A DNA stretch of 64,000 bases. It comes from Phoenix dactylifera (lineage: Eukaryota > Streptophyta > Magnoliopsida > Arecales > Arecaceae). The translations under genes and the position numbers were made by a program. Of this stretch, positions 1-13,910 are shown piece by piece. Positions within the stretch are counted from its first letter, which is position 1. The number at the start of each line of letters is the position of its first letter. The stretch lies in contig NC_052404.1 of NCBI RefSeq assembly GCF_009389715.1, forward strand, positions 6,470,745-6,534,744, given 5' to 3'. Below the pieces are notes generated by a model. The model was not told where the DNA came from and made no database searches. It saw only the letters and a program-made list of their open reading frames with translations.

Positions 1-2500
1 ATCAATCATACGTGAGGTTGGACCCACTTGAAATTACCAATAACCAATCCAATTTGTTAGTGAACAGATGGTTAGTATACATCAGCAAGAGATTCTATAT
101 GAATTCTCTAATCACCAAGTTAGGAGGCAAACTTGGAATTATATTCACCTATCAAATGATGGATTATTGTCTTTTATGGCATAAACATGATAACATATTA
201 TCCGTGAATTGGATTAAACTCTCCGACTTAAATAAGTCAAGAAAAAGGTCATGCTGGCTTACACAATAGAATCTTTGATTTCGATGACTATAGCAAATAT
301 ATGCATTTCAAATTACAGATGCTCTCCATTTTATCCATAGATATAGTTAATGAATCTTTACTTTGACAAAATAAGCTAGAAAGGACGCACACTGTTGTAT
401 TTCGTACTTAGATCACTATGTACCTTGCGTATGCAAAACATGCTTGATTAAACTTCAAACCACATTTAACTGAGAGGCCTAGCATCCATGATAAAAATTT
501 CTGAACCATGTAAACTAAATTTTGTTTCAAATAAAAGCATAATATGACATACTGATTATAGGTTCTGGCAAAACATCTTCTTTAGTCATATTCAAAAAAA
601 TAGAAATGGATTAAAGTTCGGGAAAGGACCTAGGATTTATGAATCCATCACAACCAATACCAATGCTTGCCTACACAAACATAGTACATAACCTGCCCAA
701 TATTGATTCAAAGAACATGTTGACCAAAAGAAGGATTCAAGGAACATCAAGTGCAGACAGCTTGCAACTTGAAGATTTGTTATTCCTTGAAGAAAGCCAC
801 ATCACATGTGCAAATGGTAAACACGTCTAATATCCAGGAGGGCAGTCAACAAGCTGCCAGGCTGGGAACCAAAGGGGTGAACACCCAGAATTGATGCCAA
901 CTTTGATGAGCAGTTCCCAAGGGAACTCATGTGAGACTTGAGTAAGGTGGGTGGGTGCCAGAAGCAATGTCCAAAAAAATTTTAAGTTAGAGAACTCCAC
1001 TTGGACTATTTATTAATTTTTTTAGGCGGTTAAAAATAAACTAGCTCGATGACAGAAAGGTGGGACAAAGACCGGAATTCTAGAAGTAGGGATTGCTAAA
1101 TTATGTTGCTCAACCTCAATACTTGCAGCTATCTATTTTTGGATTCCTCCTGCCTCTACAACCACAGATGCTTCTATAGATCTTCCATTCGATCTTGGCA
1201 CATTTCTTATAACAGCCCGACAGCATCCCTACTTTTGAGCTACTGTCTCTACTACATTCCGACCAGCCTGGTAATCAAGGGTTGAATGTTGGTATTCACC
1301 CCCAGTACAAGCCTCTAAATTACTCCCGAATTGAGTAGAGACAGACTGAATTGGCTTGCTAGACTATCAAGCATATATCACTCATAATCAGAGAGTCTAA
1401 TCACCGGATTGAACTGCCTCTAAATGCTGCATGTATATTCACCAGACTCTAATCACAGAGTAAAATCACACACCTACGATAAATTAGAAAACATGCAGAA
1501 TCATATGATGAAAATATCAGCTGGAGGAGTGATCCTGAAGTGCTCGTTACGACCTTCCGTACGTACAAACAAAAGCGGGAACATCACCACCACCACCATC
1601 ATGGGCCCGTTGATCTCAACTCACCACCAAAGGGTCCATGACTCACTCTTAGGTCCGGTGTCACAGGAGCTGCATGGCTTGACTCGTTCATCAAATTCCT
1701 ATTGATCTTTTTTTGTTCCTATCCAAGCCTCACACTCTGCTGATCAATTCTTTTAGCAATCAACAATGCAACCCAAGGATTGGGTGGTTGTGGTTGAGGA
1801 CACGACCATCAGATGGCCCACAGAAGCTCATGGGCTTTCATTTCATGGTGCAGGACCACAGCAGCATGCCTCCACCGAGCCCAGCCATGCCCATCAGCCT
1901 CTGCAGCAAAGTAATATACGGCACTTCTATACCAACCCCCTCTACTCCAGAAATCTCTTGTGGACTAATCACGAAGGGCGAGGTCATTTTGCAGTTACTT
2001 ACAATATATAAATGAAGCGTTCATTTCTTTACTCCTCGTCCTAACTTGTACTGATTAAAAAAAATAAATAGAACTCATGACACAAATCTTTTATAGCAAC
2101 TGAGTGCACCATCGAGAATATCAGGATGAACCTAACCATTCCCAATATAAAAACACCCGGTCCTCTGTTTGATCTTCGCACATATTCCAACATGTGTTTT
2201 TTATACATAATAAGGCTTGTTTAGTCCTTGAACATAATTATCCCTGATTCTATACCCGCTGAAACGCGACAAGGAATTGAAAGATAAAATGGATATCCAA
2301 ATCAAGGATCTACTCACGGGGATCAAACATAAAACGGCTGTCAAGCTAAAGAATAGATCTCAATTACTTATACATGGAAATAAAAACATAAGCTAGCAAC
2401 AGTAAAAACGTCAAATCTACAACCAAACAACAACCCAGAACAAGCTGACACAGAGAGCGCCCAGCATTGCTGAGCGGAGACTAGATTTTGGGCTACTGAC
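1..2500. other. Intergenic, no gene recognised
   Basis: AT-rich sequence with only short open frames that resemble no family I know. I see no splice-consistent exon series, RNA gene or terminal repeat. It could hold introns or UTR of a gene lying outside the window, but nothing here supports that. Confidence 0.4.
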
Positions 2501-3438
2501 CCGGCTGAGAGAAAGAGCTAAAAAGCGACCCCGGGGGGCCTGGTTTCAGAATAAGACGAGAATAAGTTAAACTGCTAATTAAACAAGGTATAAGAAGATG
2601 GGGTGTCACCATCACCACAATCTACCGAAGCCCAGCAGCAGAGGGGAGAAAAGGGGGGGCGGACAAAGAGCGCGGACACGTGTTAACTAAGGAGAAGTCA
2701 CCCGGTCCCATTTCACCTCGAGGATTCGGAAGTGCTCTCCCATGGAAAGCGAGTGGGGACTGCCCTAATAATGCAAAGACGACACCGATATTCCTTTTGG
2801 TTATACAAAATAAAAAGAGAATACGTATGAACGGGGTTCGATAAGATACGGAAGGTGGCAGCATCGTAGTGGGAGTGACAGAAGATATAAAAAGCACTGC
2901 AACTTTATATCAATGGTAAGCAAAGGGGAGGGGACAATTAAGAGAAAAACGCAGAGAGGAAGGAGAGGGCCAAGGAGGGCATATAGAAATGGGAACGAGA
3001 CAGTTCTTGGGCGGTAGTTCACAAGTCTTTTGCTGCAACCAAAGGGCACGGTTCCACAACCCCGATCCCTCTCGCCACGCAGAACCCCACCACCTATTTT
3101 CCAAAAAAAAAAAAACTCCACGACTCTTCATTAATTTTAAGCAGACGCGGACGAATCTACCCATCCCCGCCGGCCAATGAAGTCCGGAAACCGGCGGTGC
3201 CTCATCCTAGCTCAAAGAAGAACCCCATGGATTTCTAGTTTTCAATACTTTTAAAAGTCGAGCTAGGAGAAGCGATCTGATAACATCATCACGCTGTAAG
3301 CAGGAAAGAAACCGGCACCTACCGGTAGGACAGATAAATATTCTTAGAGCAATAAATCGGGAAGGTAAAACAAATTGAATATCTGTTTCTTTTATTTGCG
3401 GAAGCGAAGACAATGGAGTAAAATACAAATCGCCTCGC

Positions 3439-3472
<34 letters not shown>

Positions 3473-3657
3473 CATAAAACAGGATGGAGACCGGTGAGTG
3501 GATGGTGAGGCCACAAAAGCGTAAAAAATAAAAATAAAAGAAAGAGAATATAAAGCAGGGACGAGGCCAAAAAAAAAAGTGGTGGAAGATATGACAAGCC
3601 GTAAAGAGGTGGTTCGGGGGGAGGTGGGAAAAAATGGAAGTTACCGGGAGGAGGCGG
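2501..3657. other. 3' flank of the GATL gene, with a long A tract
   Basis: This lies downstream of the minus-strand glycosyltransferase and should include its 3' UTR. A run of 26 A at 3439-3464 reads as poly(T) on the gene strand, so it is not its poly(A) signal. Open frames on both strands here are low-complexity (Phe/Leu runs) and look spurious. Confidence 0.4.
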
Positions 3658-4764
3658 TCAGGGGGCGGGGCCGTACAAGTCGTAGGGGGCCCAGAGGGCG
3701 TCAAGGGGGCATGGCTGGTTCGAGGCAAGCCGGACCCAGGGCTTGCCGCTGCCGCTCCAGTGAAGGAGGCTGACCGGGCCGGGGTGGAGGTCGCGACAGC
3801 TGCCCTTGACGTTATCCCCGCCGAGCCCGTGCTGGTTCCACCTGTGTTCGATCGGCGCCACGTGCCCCGCGAAAACCAAGAGGAACGGCGGCAGCGAGCC
3901 CAGCTCATAGATTCCGCCGCCCCCACCGACGCCGCCCTTCTGCACCTCCATCCACCGCTCGATCCGCCGCGTGTACCCGAACCTCCGCCATCGGACCAGA
4001 TCGATGACCATCACCCCCGTATTGAAGTAGCACGGCCGCCGGCCGGCGAACGTCCCGGCGAGTCGCGGGTCCGACCAGAACCGCCCCGTGAAGTACTTGG
4101 TGAAGTTGGCGTGGCAGTACTCCGGCGCCCCCACCGTCCGCGACCCCAAGCTCGTCCTCCACAGCTTCGCGATGTCGTCGACCACCACGAGATCGGAATC
4201 CAGGTAGATCACCCGCCGCACGCACGGCTCCAGCATGTCGGCGAGGTAGTTCCTCGCGTAGTTGAGCGGCTGCTCTAACGCCTGCCGCACGGAGGTGGAA
4301 ATCAAGCCCCGGACACGCTCCGGCTCAAAGTAGTAGACCTTGAAGCGGAGCCGAGGGAAGGCGGAGCGGACCAGGGTTTCCAGACTGGTATCGGAGACGA
4401 GGAAGTGGAAGAAGACGTTTTCCGGGCAGAGGGCGTGCTGGAGGACGGAGTGAACCGCGGCGATGGAGCCGCGGAGGTACTCCACGTCGAGGGTGATGGC
4501 GATATGGACAAAGGTAGGATTGCAGGAGGTGTTGTTGTCTCCGGGGCTGCCGCATTCCTCCGCATTGCGGAATGGCAAGGCCTGGCGGAAGGAGAAGCGG
4601 CCCCGGGCGCCGGCGGCGCCGATGCCGGCGGGGAATCGGAGGTAACCATCGAGATGGGAGGATCGGATGGCCTCGGCTGGGGGGAAGGACTGGAGGGATG
4701 GGGAAATGACGACCATGACCATGGCAGCGGAGAAGAAGCCGGAGACCCGCATGATCCAGAGCAT
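3658..4764 (-). CDS. GATL-type galacturonosyltransferase-like protein (GT8)
   Basis: A single uninterrupted exon encodes 368 residues. An N-terminal hydrophobic segment (about residues 6-24) fits a signal anchor for the Golgi. The GT8 catalytic features are present: the DxD metal-binding motif D189-S-D191 in YLDSD, the FNTGV motif at 247-251, and the C-terminal HWSGSGKPW block with H335 and W343. GATL proteins act in cell-wall pectin and xylan synthesis; the exact donor and acceptor are not settled for many members. Lack of introns and a length near 350-390 residues are typical of the GATL subfamily, as against the longer GAUTs. I chose the ATG at 4764 because [14 protein letters not shown] matches family N termini as I recall them; an in-frame ATG at 4911 would add 49 mostly basic residues. 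A glycine run (about 277-284) is an oddity of this copy. No disabling change is seen. Confidence 0.93.
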   Translation of the reverse strand: MLWIMRVSGFFSAAMVMVVISPSLQSFPPAEAIRSSHLDGYLRFPAGIGAAGARGRFSFRQALPFRNAEECGSPGDNNTSCNPTFVHIAITLDVEYLRGSIAAVHSVLQHALCPENVFFHFLVSDTSLETLVRSAFPRLRFKVYYFEPERVRGLISTSVRQALEQPLNYARNYLADMLEPCVRRVIYLDSDLVVVDDIAKLWRTSLGSRTVGAPEYCHANFTKYFTGRFWSDPRLAGTFAGRRPCYFNTGVMVIDLVRWRRFGYTRRIERWMEVQKGGVGGGGGIYELGSLPPFLLVFAGHVAPIEHRWNQHGLGGDNVKGSCRDLHPGPVSLLHWSGSGKPWVRLASNQPCPLDALWAPYDLYGPAP

Positions 4765-6459
4765 CTTGCCGCCGCCCCGATACCCGGCCTTCCGCCGCCT
4801 CCGCCGCCGCGTCTTGAAATCAAAGAGATCGGCGAAGCGGGAGAAGGCGGAGAGGAGGAGGAGGGCTAGGGTTCCCTTGAGGCCCGCCAGCCTAGGAGAG
4901 AGCGGGGGCAAAAGTGGGGGAACCCTCGGGTGGAATCGCCCGATCGCGGGGATTCAGAGCTCGGATCCCTTGGGGGCGAAGAGATCGCCCACAGGGAAAG
5001 GTCGGTGGATGAAAAGGAAGCGGGAATAATCCATAAGGAAAAATACAGAAGAAAGATGCGTGGAACCGGAGAGAAGGAAGAGCGGATACCAGAGCCCGGT
5101 TCGGTGAATCGACCACCGGTGAGCTTATCTCTCTCTGGTGCCCTTTTCTTCCATCGCTTACGCGCTTTTTCCCCAATCCCCATCCCTCTTGAAGGAAGCG
5201 GCAGCAGGAACGGAGATGAGTTAACTTTCACCCTCACCCTTTTTTCCAACCACATGATGAAGCGGCCCCGAATATTTACCAATTGCCAACTATTTTTCGT
5301 TTTAAATTATAGTATTCCAGTGCTAATTATAATAATTTATCATAATTGTAATTAATTATTTAATTGTTTCCAACTGCGGTAAAGATTTCGGCAACTTCTA
5401 ATGCCTCCTTTTTGTCCGCCGAATTAATTGAAAAATCCCCTCGAGCCCATGCGCCAGTGGAGACCCAGCTGGCTCCGTCTCCCCATGACAACGACGAATC
5501 ACGGCCGTCTATCTCCCTTAAATGGCAAATGTGCCCTCCTGGATCACGATACCCCTTCTCCGGTCCCTCTTTCGCCAAGGGGCAAAATGGTCAATTTGCT
5601 AACACGTGAGATTATTGCTAAAACCTGGCGTCTTTTTTTTTGGGATATATTTAAATTAAACGAGAAACAGTCGGTGGTAGCCAGGTAATTCGAATCCGTA
5701 TTTTTTTGGGTCAACTGACCGGATTATACGAAATGACAGAATTGCCCCCACATTTCACGACGGGAGGTATGACATGCCGAGCCCTCTTTCCGGTGTTCCG
5801 CTTCGCTGGAACCAACGGATAGGCTATCAAAAGCGGGCTCCACGCTTTTCGGGCTACACGTGGGGCTTCCTCAGTCTCGCACGGCATATGTGTACGACCC
5901 CAGCTCGTCACCCGGAAGCGTCGTGATGGTGTGCACCTTGGCATCCGTCCTGCCTCAAGATGCGTGCACGCCGCAGTATACAGTAAGCCAGCCTGGCATC
6001 CACTTCGGGCGGCTTGGCGGGAAAGGACCCCCGCCGTACCCTCTAATTTTAGGCGAATCTTACAATTCCACCTAAGCATTGCACGGTTGGACACCTATAC
6101 GATTTTAAACCATCGAAATGCTGGTTCCTGCAATTCGGTTTGTAGGGGATCGGATTGCTTGGCTCGCCGAGCTGTCGCGGTTGGGGAGGAAGGAATCGTC
6201 GGCAATTCCAAAAGTCCTCGTGACGGGAGCTCGCACGGTTGCCCGTTACGGTCTTATCGATGGAAGATGGATTGCTTCGCCGTTGTATGCCGCGACGGGT
6301 TTCTTTTTTCTTCGGGAAAAGGACAGTGACCAGGTCCAACGGATTCGGGAAAAACAGCCGTTGTGGAAATACTTAATTAAAATAGGCAAATCCCGTAATT
6401 AAATCCAAGGTAGGTCGATGGGAACCAAAACCTTAATTTTCAGTTGATTATAAAATTAT
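4765..6459. other. 5' flank of the GATL gene, no other gene recognised
   Basis: The first few hundred bases should hold the promoter and 5' UTR of the GATL gene. From 5280 to 5350 the sequence is AT-rich. Open frames at 5700-6400 on both strands have no recognisable domains and lack splice or family support. Confidence 0.4.
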
Positions 6460-6720
6460 AATTAGTGAGTTTTTAAACCATAAAAATTATGGAGTTACTT
6501 TTTATGCTTGAATGTAGATGCTATGAACCAACATTAATTTCATTTAATAAATAATAAAATTAGATTTTTATTTATTTTATTATATTTGAGATAAATTTGG
6601 AAGCTAAATGTAATGTTGGCTTTGTATTATCATGGGCGGTACCTCTCGGTAGTATGATCATGCCATGCTTTGGATCTAGAAAGCGATAAATTATGTTCCA
6701 AATCTGAAGCGTGACAATTA
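6460..6720. repeat. Dispersed repeat, copy 1 (unidentified family)
   Basis: This aligns by eye in the same orientation with 10975-11200. Shared landmarks are a TTGGAAGCTAAATG-like stretch, a CCTCTCGGTAG / CCCTCGGTAG block and a terminal TGACA-type end. The copies are well diverged. It may be an LTR end of an old retroelement, but no partner parts are visible. Confidence 0.5.
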
Positions 6721-7284
6721 TGAATGGAAATAGATTTTCTTGCCATATTTTTTTATTTATTAATAAATATTTTCTCTCTAATGCGCTCCCCATCTTGCGA
6801 TCTTATATGCGAAGGTTTTGATAGGGGTACATGAAACAAAAATAGGAATCAAGTTCTACAACTTGCAAAACATTAAAAATGTCATTATGTGAGGTAATAC
6901 AAGGAATGAAAAGTATACTTTATTTTTAGTTTATGTGCCACTCCTATTTTAAAATTGTTTTACCTTTATAGCTTAGGGGAGAAGGGAGAGGGGAGGCAGG
7001 TGAGAAGCCCATCGGACGTGCATGACCCATGTGAATGACTTGGCAAGTCAGCTAACTAGGTCTGACCAATAACGTTTCACTAATAAAATGCCGGACTCTG
7101 GGAATAAAATTTTCGGAATGATTGAACAATTGAGACGTGCAAACAAATCCTCTATGATTTAGTCGCCCATAACTTCCAGGTAATATTATATCCAATTGAA
7201 ATTAAATAAAGACTATAAGCATGTGAATCTTAGTCAAAATAACAACCAAAGTAAGGTCAAAACGTAGAGGACCATTTTCCTTTC
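6721..7284. other. Intergenic, nothing recognised
   Basis: AT-rich sequence without a supported gene or repeat boundary. Confidence 0.4.
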
Positions 7285-8000
7285 TTTTTTATTGGTTCAA
7301 GAAGGGTTTTCCTTCATGACACTCAGAGAAGAACAAACCGAAGCACAAGGAGAGGAGGAAAATTAGACATCCATCAAATTTGGTTTTGATATGTTCTTGT
7401 TGTGGGGGCTGCCAAGCAATGGCATTCGTATGAGATGGATTGACAAAGGTGCGAGCAATACGGCAACCAGAGATGCTAGAATTATCAATGACATGGTCTT
7501 CAATGAAGTCGGCAAACGCGCTGTCGACTGAAAAAAGAAATAGGAGAATTAAATGCATCAAAATGTCTTCAACATTTTGTTCATTGGGATTTTATTGTGT
7601 CATAGCTATAATTTGATGGAGCAGTTAGCACAATTATGGCTTTCTTCCGGGACTAACTATGAGATATTATAGGCAAATCATCCAACTCCCAAAGCCTTTT
7701 AGAATCATGGCATAAGAAGAAGAAATGATCAATTGACTCCTCTTCTTTGCTGCTAAGAAGACAATTTGGAGAGATAGAAAGACCACGTGACACTAGCAGA
7801 AGAAGTTGGCAGGCTGCCCCATAGCAATTTTCACAAGAAGCAAAGTAATGGATGATGAGCTTTGATCTTCCATAGCTAGGCATGATGCCTCCGACACGGT
7901 GAACGATACACTTCTTGAACAGAGATTGAGGTTGAGGCCCGGAACCCATTCTCCAAACATAATTTGGTCTGCAATAATCTGAGGGAAGCACTGAATCAAC
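7285..8000 (-). mobile_element. LINE fragment (zinc-finger RT tail and RNase H start)
   Basis: The minus strand encodes a stretch like the plant LINE zf-RVT domain (LLSSKEEESIDHFFFLCHDS, about 7700-7770). Further on comes the lead-in to a LINE RNase H domain (WQPPQQEHIKTKFDG, about 7380-7430), in a different frame. Reverse transcriptase and endonuclease are absent. It is a truncated, decayed copy of an L1-type plant LINE. Extents are approximate. Confidence 0.6.
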
Positions 8001-8029
8001 AGTTCAACATTCCAATTGCCATTCTAAGA

Positions 8030-9840
8030 ATCCTTGCAAGCGTGTGTTTAGTCCCACATCGGTTATTCGCTAGAAAGATTTTGGGTACTTATATAGAACT
8101 AAAAAACCCCAAAAAAATCTTCCAGCTAGTCTTTTTTGGTGAGATCCTAGGTCGTGAAAACTATCATGCAATAATATAAAGTGGTCCAGAGTTGGATGTA
8201 CAAATATATAGCATGTGAGACCTAGCCTCATTGGGCAGGTTTGTTGGCCTACCCGGTGCCAAATGAAGGCCCAAAGGCCCCGTCTGGATTTGAAACAGGG
8301 TAGTGCCCCAGTAGATCACGGCGGAGGAGGATGAGTCCTCCTCTACCACGGGCTTCACTATAGGCTAGGATAACCTAGCCTCCATTCCTATTTAAGCCAT
8401 CGTAACCCCCCCAAATCCTAGAATAAGAGGCTCTATTTTAAGATCCGACAAACTCCTATTTTTAAATCCAAAATGCCCTTTTTTTCGGCCTCCTCCACTG
8501 TCGGCGCTTGTCGCCAGAGATGAGGACTGGTCCCCTATACCACTCTAGGTTATCATTGGAGCCCCACCATCGGAGATCATGAAGGAAGAGAGCCATTTCT
8601 TCCTTTCTTTTCATCGTCGGCCGCCCTGTCACCGTCGTCGGTTGCCCCTTTGTCACCGGACTTCTGGCTGTCGACCACCATGGTTACCTGGCCTTGTCCC
8701 TCTTCTTATTCTTCCGATTCCTCTTTCTTCTTATTCATCCTCTCTTTCCTCTTCTCATCTTCTTCCTAATTTTTGTTATTATCTCTCTCTCCTTTCTCTC
8801 TCTTCTTCCTCTTTGTCTCTCTTACAAGACCTAGAAATCTCAGTTCAAGCTTTGACTTACTTTGCTTAGATCCAAGTTGACTCCAAGGTGGAGGTCCTGA
8901 ACCACCCCGATACTCGAGGGTAGGCCGACCCATTACTACGGTCCTTGCCAGATCCTTTTGGAATTAGGTCACAGTTGATCTTCATTGAGTTGCTTAAATC
9001 ATATCTAATCTTGACCGGTTGAGTTCACCTTGTTTAGATGGACGCATTTTGTCGGGTACCGCCCCCTAATCAACGTTGCCTTTCTTTCACTTTGGTTTGG
9101 GCATGAGGCTACATCTCTAATAGGATTCTAACTTTATTTGGCTTCTAAAATAATGATAAAAATTAATTATATTTTAATGATATTAAAATAGATGAATCTG
9201 ACCCATCTAACTGAAGTAGAATTTTGAAGTGGCATGAGGTAAGTAACCTAACATTTCAAAGCGTATTTTCTAACCGGGACAAAATTACAATTAGTTCATT
9301 GTGATTTCTGTTTTATATTTCATTAAATGGGTCAAGCATATTATTACTACATTAATAATTATTTTCAAATATATTATGTATTTTCATACTCATATAAGAT
9401 GATTTTTGGTAAATATAACTAGATAATTTATAAAAATTATTTTATTTATGTATTCTTGGCACTGCTATGATCTGCCATCTGGCCTGCCAATGTGAATTAT
9501 TCGTTGGCCCTGTCGACTTCTAATCTGAGAAACTAGTTTTAATACCGAGCTACCGATGATTAGAATAATGGTATCTATTATCTAGCACTTGGTGCACCTT
9601 GTATCTACCATCTGACCCATGCCACTTGGTTACATGGCCACAGCTTAATATTGCGTCTATTATCGGCTTATGAAAAATAATTTTTGAAAAAAATATATAT
9701 GCGTATTATTCAAAATTTGATTTATTTCCAATCAGTATTATGCTATTTGATTGTTTATTTATTTGGCATGCTTAGACCGTACTTTAATGTATTATGTTGC
9801 TTGCTAGGTTGGTGTGGCTCATTATTCTTTTTTTTTTTCT
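8030..9840. other. Unresolved repeat-like region, possible LTR fossil
   Basis: It contains a TAGTCCCACATCGG motif near 8050, common in LTR and TRIM ends of plants, and a TATTTAAG box near 8388 followed by a CT-rich leader to about 8830. A long AT-rich tail with GGTA-type landmarks follows. An 8-bp inverted repeat (AGGCTAGG, 4-base loop, CCTAGCCT) lies at 8362-8381. I cannot find matching ends or coding parts, so family and extent are open. Confidence 0.3.
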
Positions 9841-10974
9841 ATTTTTCAGATCTTGAACAATGATTGCTTAAAACTAAGGATGTTTGCTAAAGATATTTGC
9901 GGTTATTTAGAATTTCTAATTTAGTCTTCTGTTTTAGTTTGAACATCTTGTTTGAATTGAATCATAATAATTAGTTAGCAAATTTTGACTTATGTTATTG
10001 ATTATGAGGAAGACTTAGATATTGATTAAATTAATTTTCAGGAATCAAAGAGTATCATTATTGCTTTGAGATTATAAGATTTGATCAGTAATTTTGTATG
10101 CTTGTATGGTCCGTCCTGTAAGTATGCAACATCTGCTACGCTCCATGTTCAGGAAATGGCACATTGGAGAGCCATGGCTGGGAAGCACAATCTATAGTCC
10201 CACTACCCGAATCGACCATATAAAACAATCTCTATCTGCTTGCTGGCCATGGTGATTGCTTTCCAGGTTGGAGAAGTGAGACCAATTTCCCAGCCACCAC
10301 TTCAATCAGTTAAGCACACCAAATTTGCATATCAGAATATCAAGCCCTCAGTGACTCCTAGGTTTACAAACAGAAGACCAAGAAATAGTATGTAACGTCT
10401 AGTTATCAAGTTCATGACCCCTTAAAAAATACCGTATGTTGTACCAAAAAAAAAAAAATTCCGTATGACAAGATGAAAGGGTCACTAAAGCGGCAACCTT
10501 TGAAAGGAAGCGAATTGGGGTCGAGCAAAGGACAGACTTCACAGGAGTCAGCCGACCAGATAAAGAAGTGACCTCCATTTCCATGCATCCAGCCGAAGGT
10601 TGATGCTTTCCTTAATGCACCGCAAGCCAGTCATTTTCAGACGAATCCATGATTTCCTGAATTAGAGACGAAGGAGTTTTAGGGCGAAAAGGTACTACCG
10701 ATTTGTCCAAGTTCACACGCTGCCCTCACTGAGCACGGTAGGTAGATTTGGCCTTCTTAAATCCTCTGCTGTCCTAAACCGCAAGCAGACATCAGCAAGC
10801 GGCAAAATATTGGCAAACGGGCTAGTTCTTGTGATGGCCCGTCCACGAGACCGGCCCGATCAGGCTTTGGCCCAGCCCATATTTCTATCAAACGGAAAAG
10901 AACATAAGGGGGAAGAAGAAGACTCCAACTACCATTAGGAGCCGAACTCCCGCGAGCAGCCAAAGGCTTGCCTA
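9841..10974. other. Intergenic, nothing recognised
   Basis: Short open frames only. No family resemblance, splice series or RNA gene seen. Confidence 0.4.
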
Positions 10975-11200
10975 GTAATTTTATAAATATTACGATTTAT
11001 GGATTGAGTGTTTATGTTTAAACGTAGATGCGCTAAACCAATGTTAACTTTGTTATTTGAATAAAATGATGAATTTGGATTTCTATATTTTGTTTGGTAG
11101 AAATATGGAAGCTAAATGAAATATTTGGTATCATGTTATCGTGGGTTGTATCCCTCGGTAGCATCGCCGTATTATATTCTGAATTCGTGGCATGACAGCT
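10975..11200. repeat. Dispersed repeat, copy 2 (unidentified family)
   Basis: Direct-orientation partner of 6460-6720, ending with GTGGCATGACAG. The shared order of landmarks over about 220 bases is beyond chance, although identity is moderate. Confidence 0.5.
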
Positions 11201-11389
11201 CTAGTAGGCCTATAGCCATAAGTGACTCCCATGTCCCCACCTCTATGTAATATCTCATAGCAAAGAGTGAATATATAAGGAGATAAAAGGCATCCTCACT
11301 GGCAATCTAAAAAACAAACAGTAAGAGACCTACTAACTAACACATCAGAGGAAGGGCAAACCACATGACCTTTAATCTAATAATTATTA

Positions 11390-11760
11390 CGGCTAAAAAT
11401 GGGGTACTGGAGATTCAGGATATGTCCAATCAACTATATCATAAGCTCTCTTCATATCTAGCTTAATAGCCATCAAATAATTCGAGAAAAAAGTATGATG
11501 CAAGGAGCAAAGCATTTCGAGTGCCAAAATCATATTATTGGAGATGTTGCGCCTAGAAAGATAGGCATGCTGCTCCTCGGAAATTAATTTTTGAATAGCT
11601 TTCTTAATATAAAGTGTTAAGACGTCCGGCAATCAACTTATATGGATGGTATTGCAAAGGTTAATAAGCTTGTAATGTTGAGATGAACTAGGGCTGCTGC
11701 GTTTAGGAAATAGCATGACAATGGTAGCGTTTTAAGCATTTCGTATCTACCCAATTTTTG
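11390..11760 (-). mobile_element. LINE reverse transcriptase fragment
   Basis: The minus strand reads like the N-terminal fingers of a plant LINE RT: a stretch like FPKRSSPSSSQHYKLINLCN upstream, then LISEEQHAYLSRRNISNN and the motif AIKLDMKRAYDIVDW, which corresponds to the KxDxxKAYD catalytic block. Frames shift between these parts, so it is dead. No endonuclease or 3' tail is adjacent. Confidence 0.75.
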
Positions 11761-12454
11761 TTTTTTCTTTTCTTTTTTTTAAAAAAATCCATCATAGCAC
11801 AACAAATATCAACATGAATAAAATTACAGTGCACTTTGTAGAAACCGGGTGGAAACGCATCATGGCACTTTACCTGAGGCCATGGACATGTGAGCTACAA
11901 TAATCACATCTGTAATTATCATTGATGAGTGCTAATTAATGATGATCCTTAATGCATAGCGATGCTTTAATTGAAGGCAAGCTTGATGGATCACAAGGAG
12001 TTGATTGCACCCATCTACTAATGAAATAATTTCTAAACTGATTCCTGATTAGAAGTTAAAATTCCAGCATGTTACACCCCTCATCACCTTCACGAAGCCA
12101 TTGTATTCTGATTAATGCTGTGAGAAAGTCTCTTTCTGTGCTTCGGCAATCTCTGGCACTCCCTAATCTTTTGCGTAAGAGATAAAGCTCATTTTGATTT
12201 AGTCCTCCATTATCCACTTCCAGCTACAGCATCTGATCAATCTCCCATTCTGAATCTTAGGCTGTGGCTTAATATTTCTGCTTCCCAAGTACATTAGCTT
12301 GTGGATTTACCACTCCGATTTTGCATAGGATGATTTGGCATAGCAGATTCTAACCTAGCTTAATTAGGGAAGCCAACTGCGTGCCGAATTCTACCTGACT
12401 TTTGGCTAACCAGACCCATCATCATCATGAACCTAAGGACCCAAAAAGTTTTTT

Positions 12455-12502
<48 letters not shown>

Positions 12503-13910
12503 GGGTGAAAGGCGAATGAGAATGAGTCCTTTTTTTTTTTTTTAGAGCTAATTGACGTGAACATGTGTGGCTTGTAGATATGGTAACCTGATTGTACTCA
12601 TTTATTAAATGAATCAGGTTCCAATTTAAAATTGGGACTCATTAGTAACTGGGTTAAGTCAGTTGAGCTGTTTGTAGCCCATTTATGATCCATCTGTGAT
12701 CACCGTAGACTCAACGCAGCTTGTTTTTTGAGCTGGTTGTGCAAATTGGCAGTATTTTCTTGAAGTAAGACGGGAAAAATTTTACCTGACATTCAAGCGA
12801 AGTGTGGACTCGAACCCAGGTTTTTTTGTACCAATTCCAATTGATCTTAGCGGTTGCCTTTCTTGGCTCACCCTCGAAGGTGTATCAAGCGGCCAACTAT
12901 AATTATTATGTTTAAAGGACATAAAGAAATAAGGTTCTTCTTCAAATATTAGTTCATCTATCATTTTATAATACTTTTATTTGTGGAATAGAGTTGGGAA
13001 GCTAGGTTGCTTAGTTGACTGCAAAGGTATTACTTTGTTTTCTTTTGTAATTACAAATGTCATGCATAGGTCTTGTATTTCTCATTCGAAAAAAAAAAAT
13101 CATGTTAAACATGAAAATAATTAACTAGACATCATCTTTTTAAGTGGTACAATAAATCTGATAAGTTAATCATTTCGAATAGCAGTAATATGACAAAAAA
13201 AATATAACCAACAGCCAATCAGATTTCAAAGAAACTAGAGAAGTTCATGCCTACTGGCTTAGGCTGTTCCGTCCTTTTTTTTCCCCACTATAACACTAGG
13301 TTGCAAGACAAAATTCAGTTGGTAGCAGAAATCTTCATTTGGTAGAATTTTATGGAAACAATTTTGTAGAACTTCCGAACTTCCTGTGGGTACGTAGGAT
13401 TTGGTATCACGCAATGGAGCTGTACATAAATAATTTAGGTCAAAGTGTTGACATGAACAAGCCCATATAAACTGTCAACTTTTAGTTCACAGACCATGAA
13501 AATGCGAGCAAATGCTTCACCAGGGCATATCACTAGCGCCCAAGCCCTAATCTTGATCTTTGAACAAAGTAACCCTCAAACCATGTTTGGTTGTGGGATG
13601 GGAGAAAGTAGGATAACCATCCATGTTTCCTCATATAACCTTCATGATGCTTCTAGTCATGAAACAAATTTGAATGTCATTTGACTAAAGTAGTGTTATT
13701 CTCGGCAATCATTTCATAGTAAAAGGAAATGCCGTTTGGTCGGAACAAAATTAAGTTACCGTCAAAAATAAAATGAACTTATCTGGGTTAAAAGTTAGTG
13801 TTATTCTCGGTCAGTTACTGTGGGTTTAGACTAGTTTTGGCCGACCTTGATAGGTATTTTGATACTTTCGTAAGCAGGTTCGGGTTTGATGGGCTCTAAC
13901 TCAGACTAGA
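11761..13910. other. Intergenic with a microsatellite, no gene recognised
   Basis: Holds the GT repeat at 12460-12501 and several poly(T) runs. No coding region or element boundary is supported. Confidence 0.4.
12460..12501. repeat. (GT)21 microsatellite
   Basis: An uninterrupted GT dinucleotide run of 42 bases, preceded by a T run. It is probably length-polymorphic. Confidence 0.95.

Noticed and set aside
3634-4278. Long plus-strand frame opposite the glycosyltransferase
   Set aside because: It is an antisense shadow in a GC-rich gene; the minus-strand frame has all GT8 motifs.
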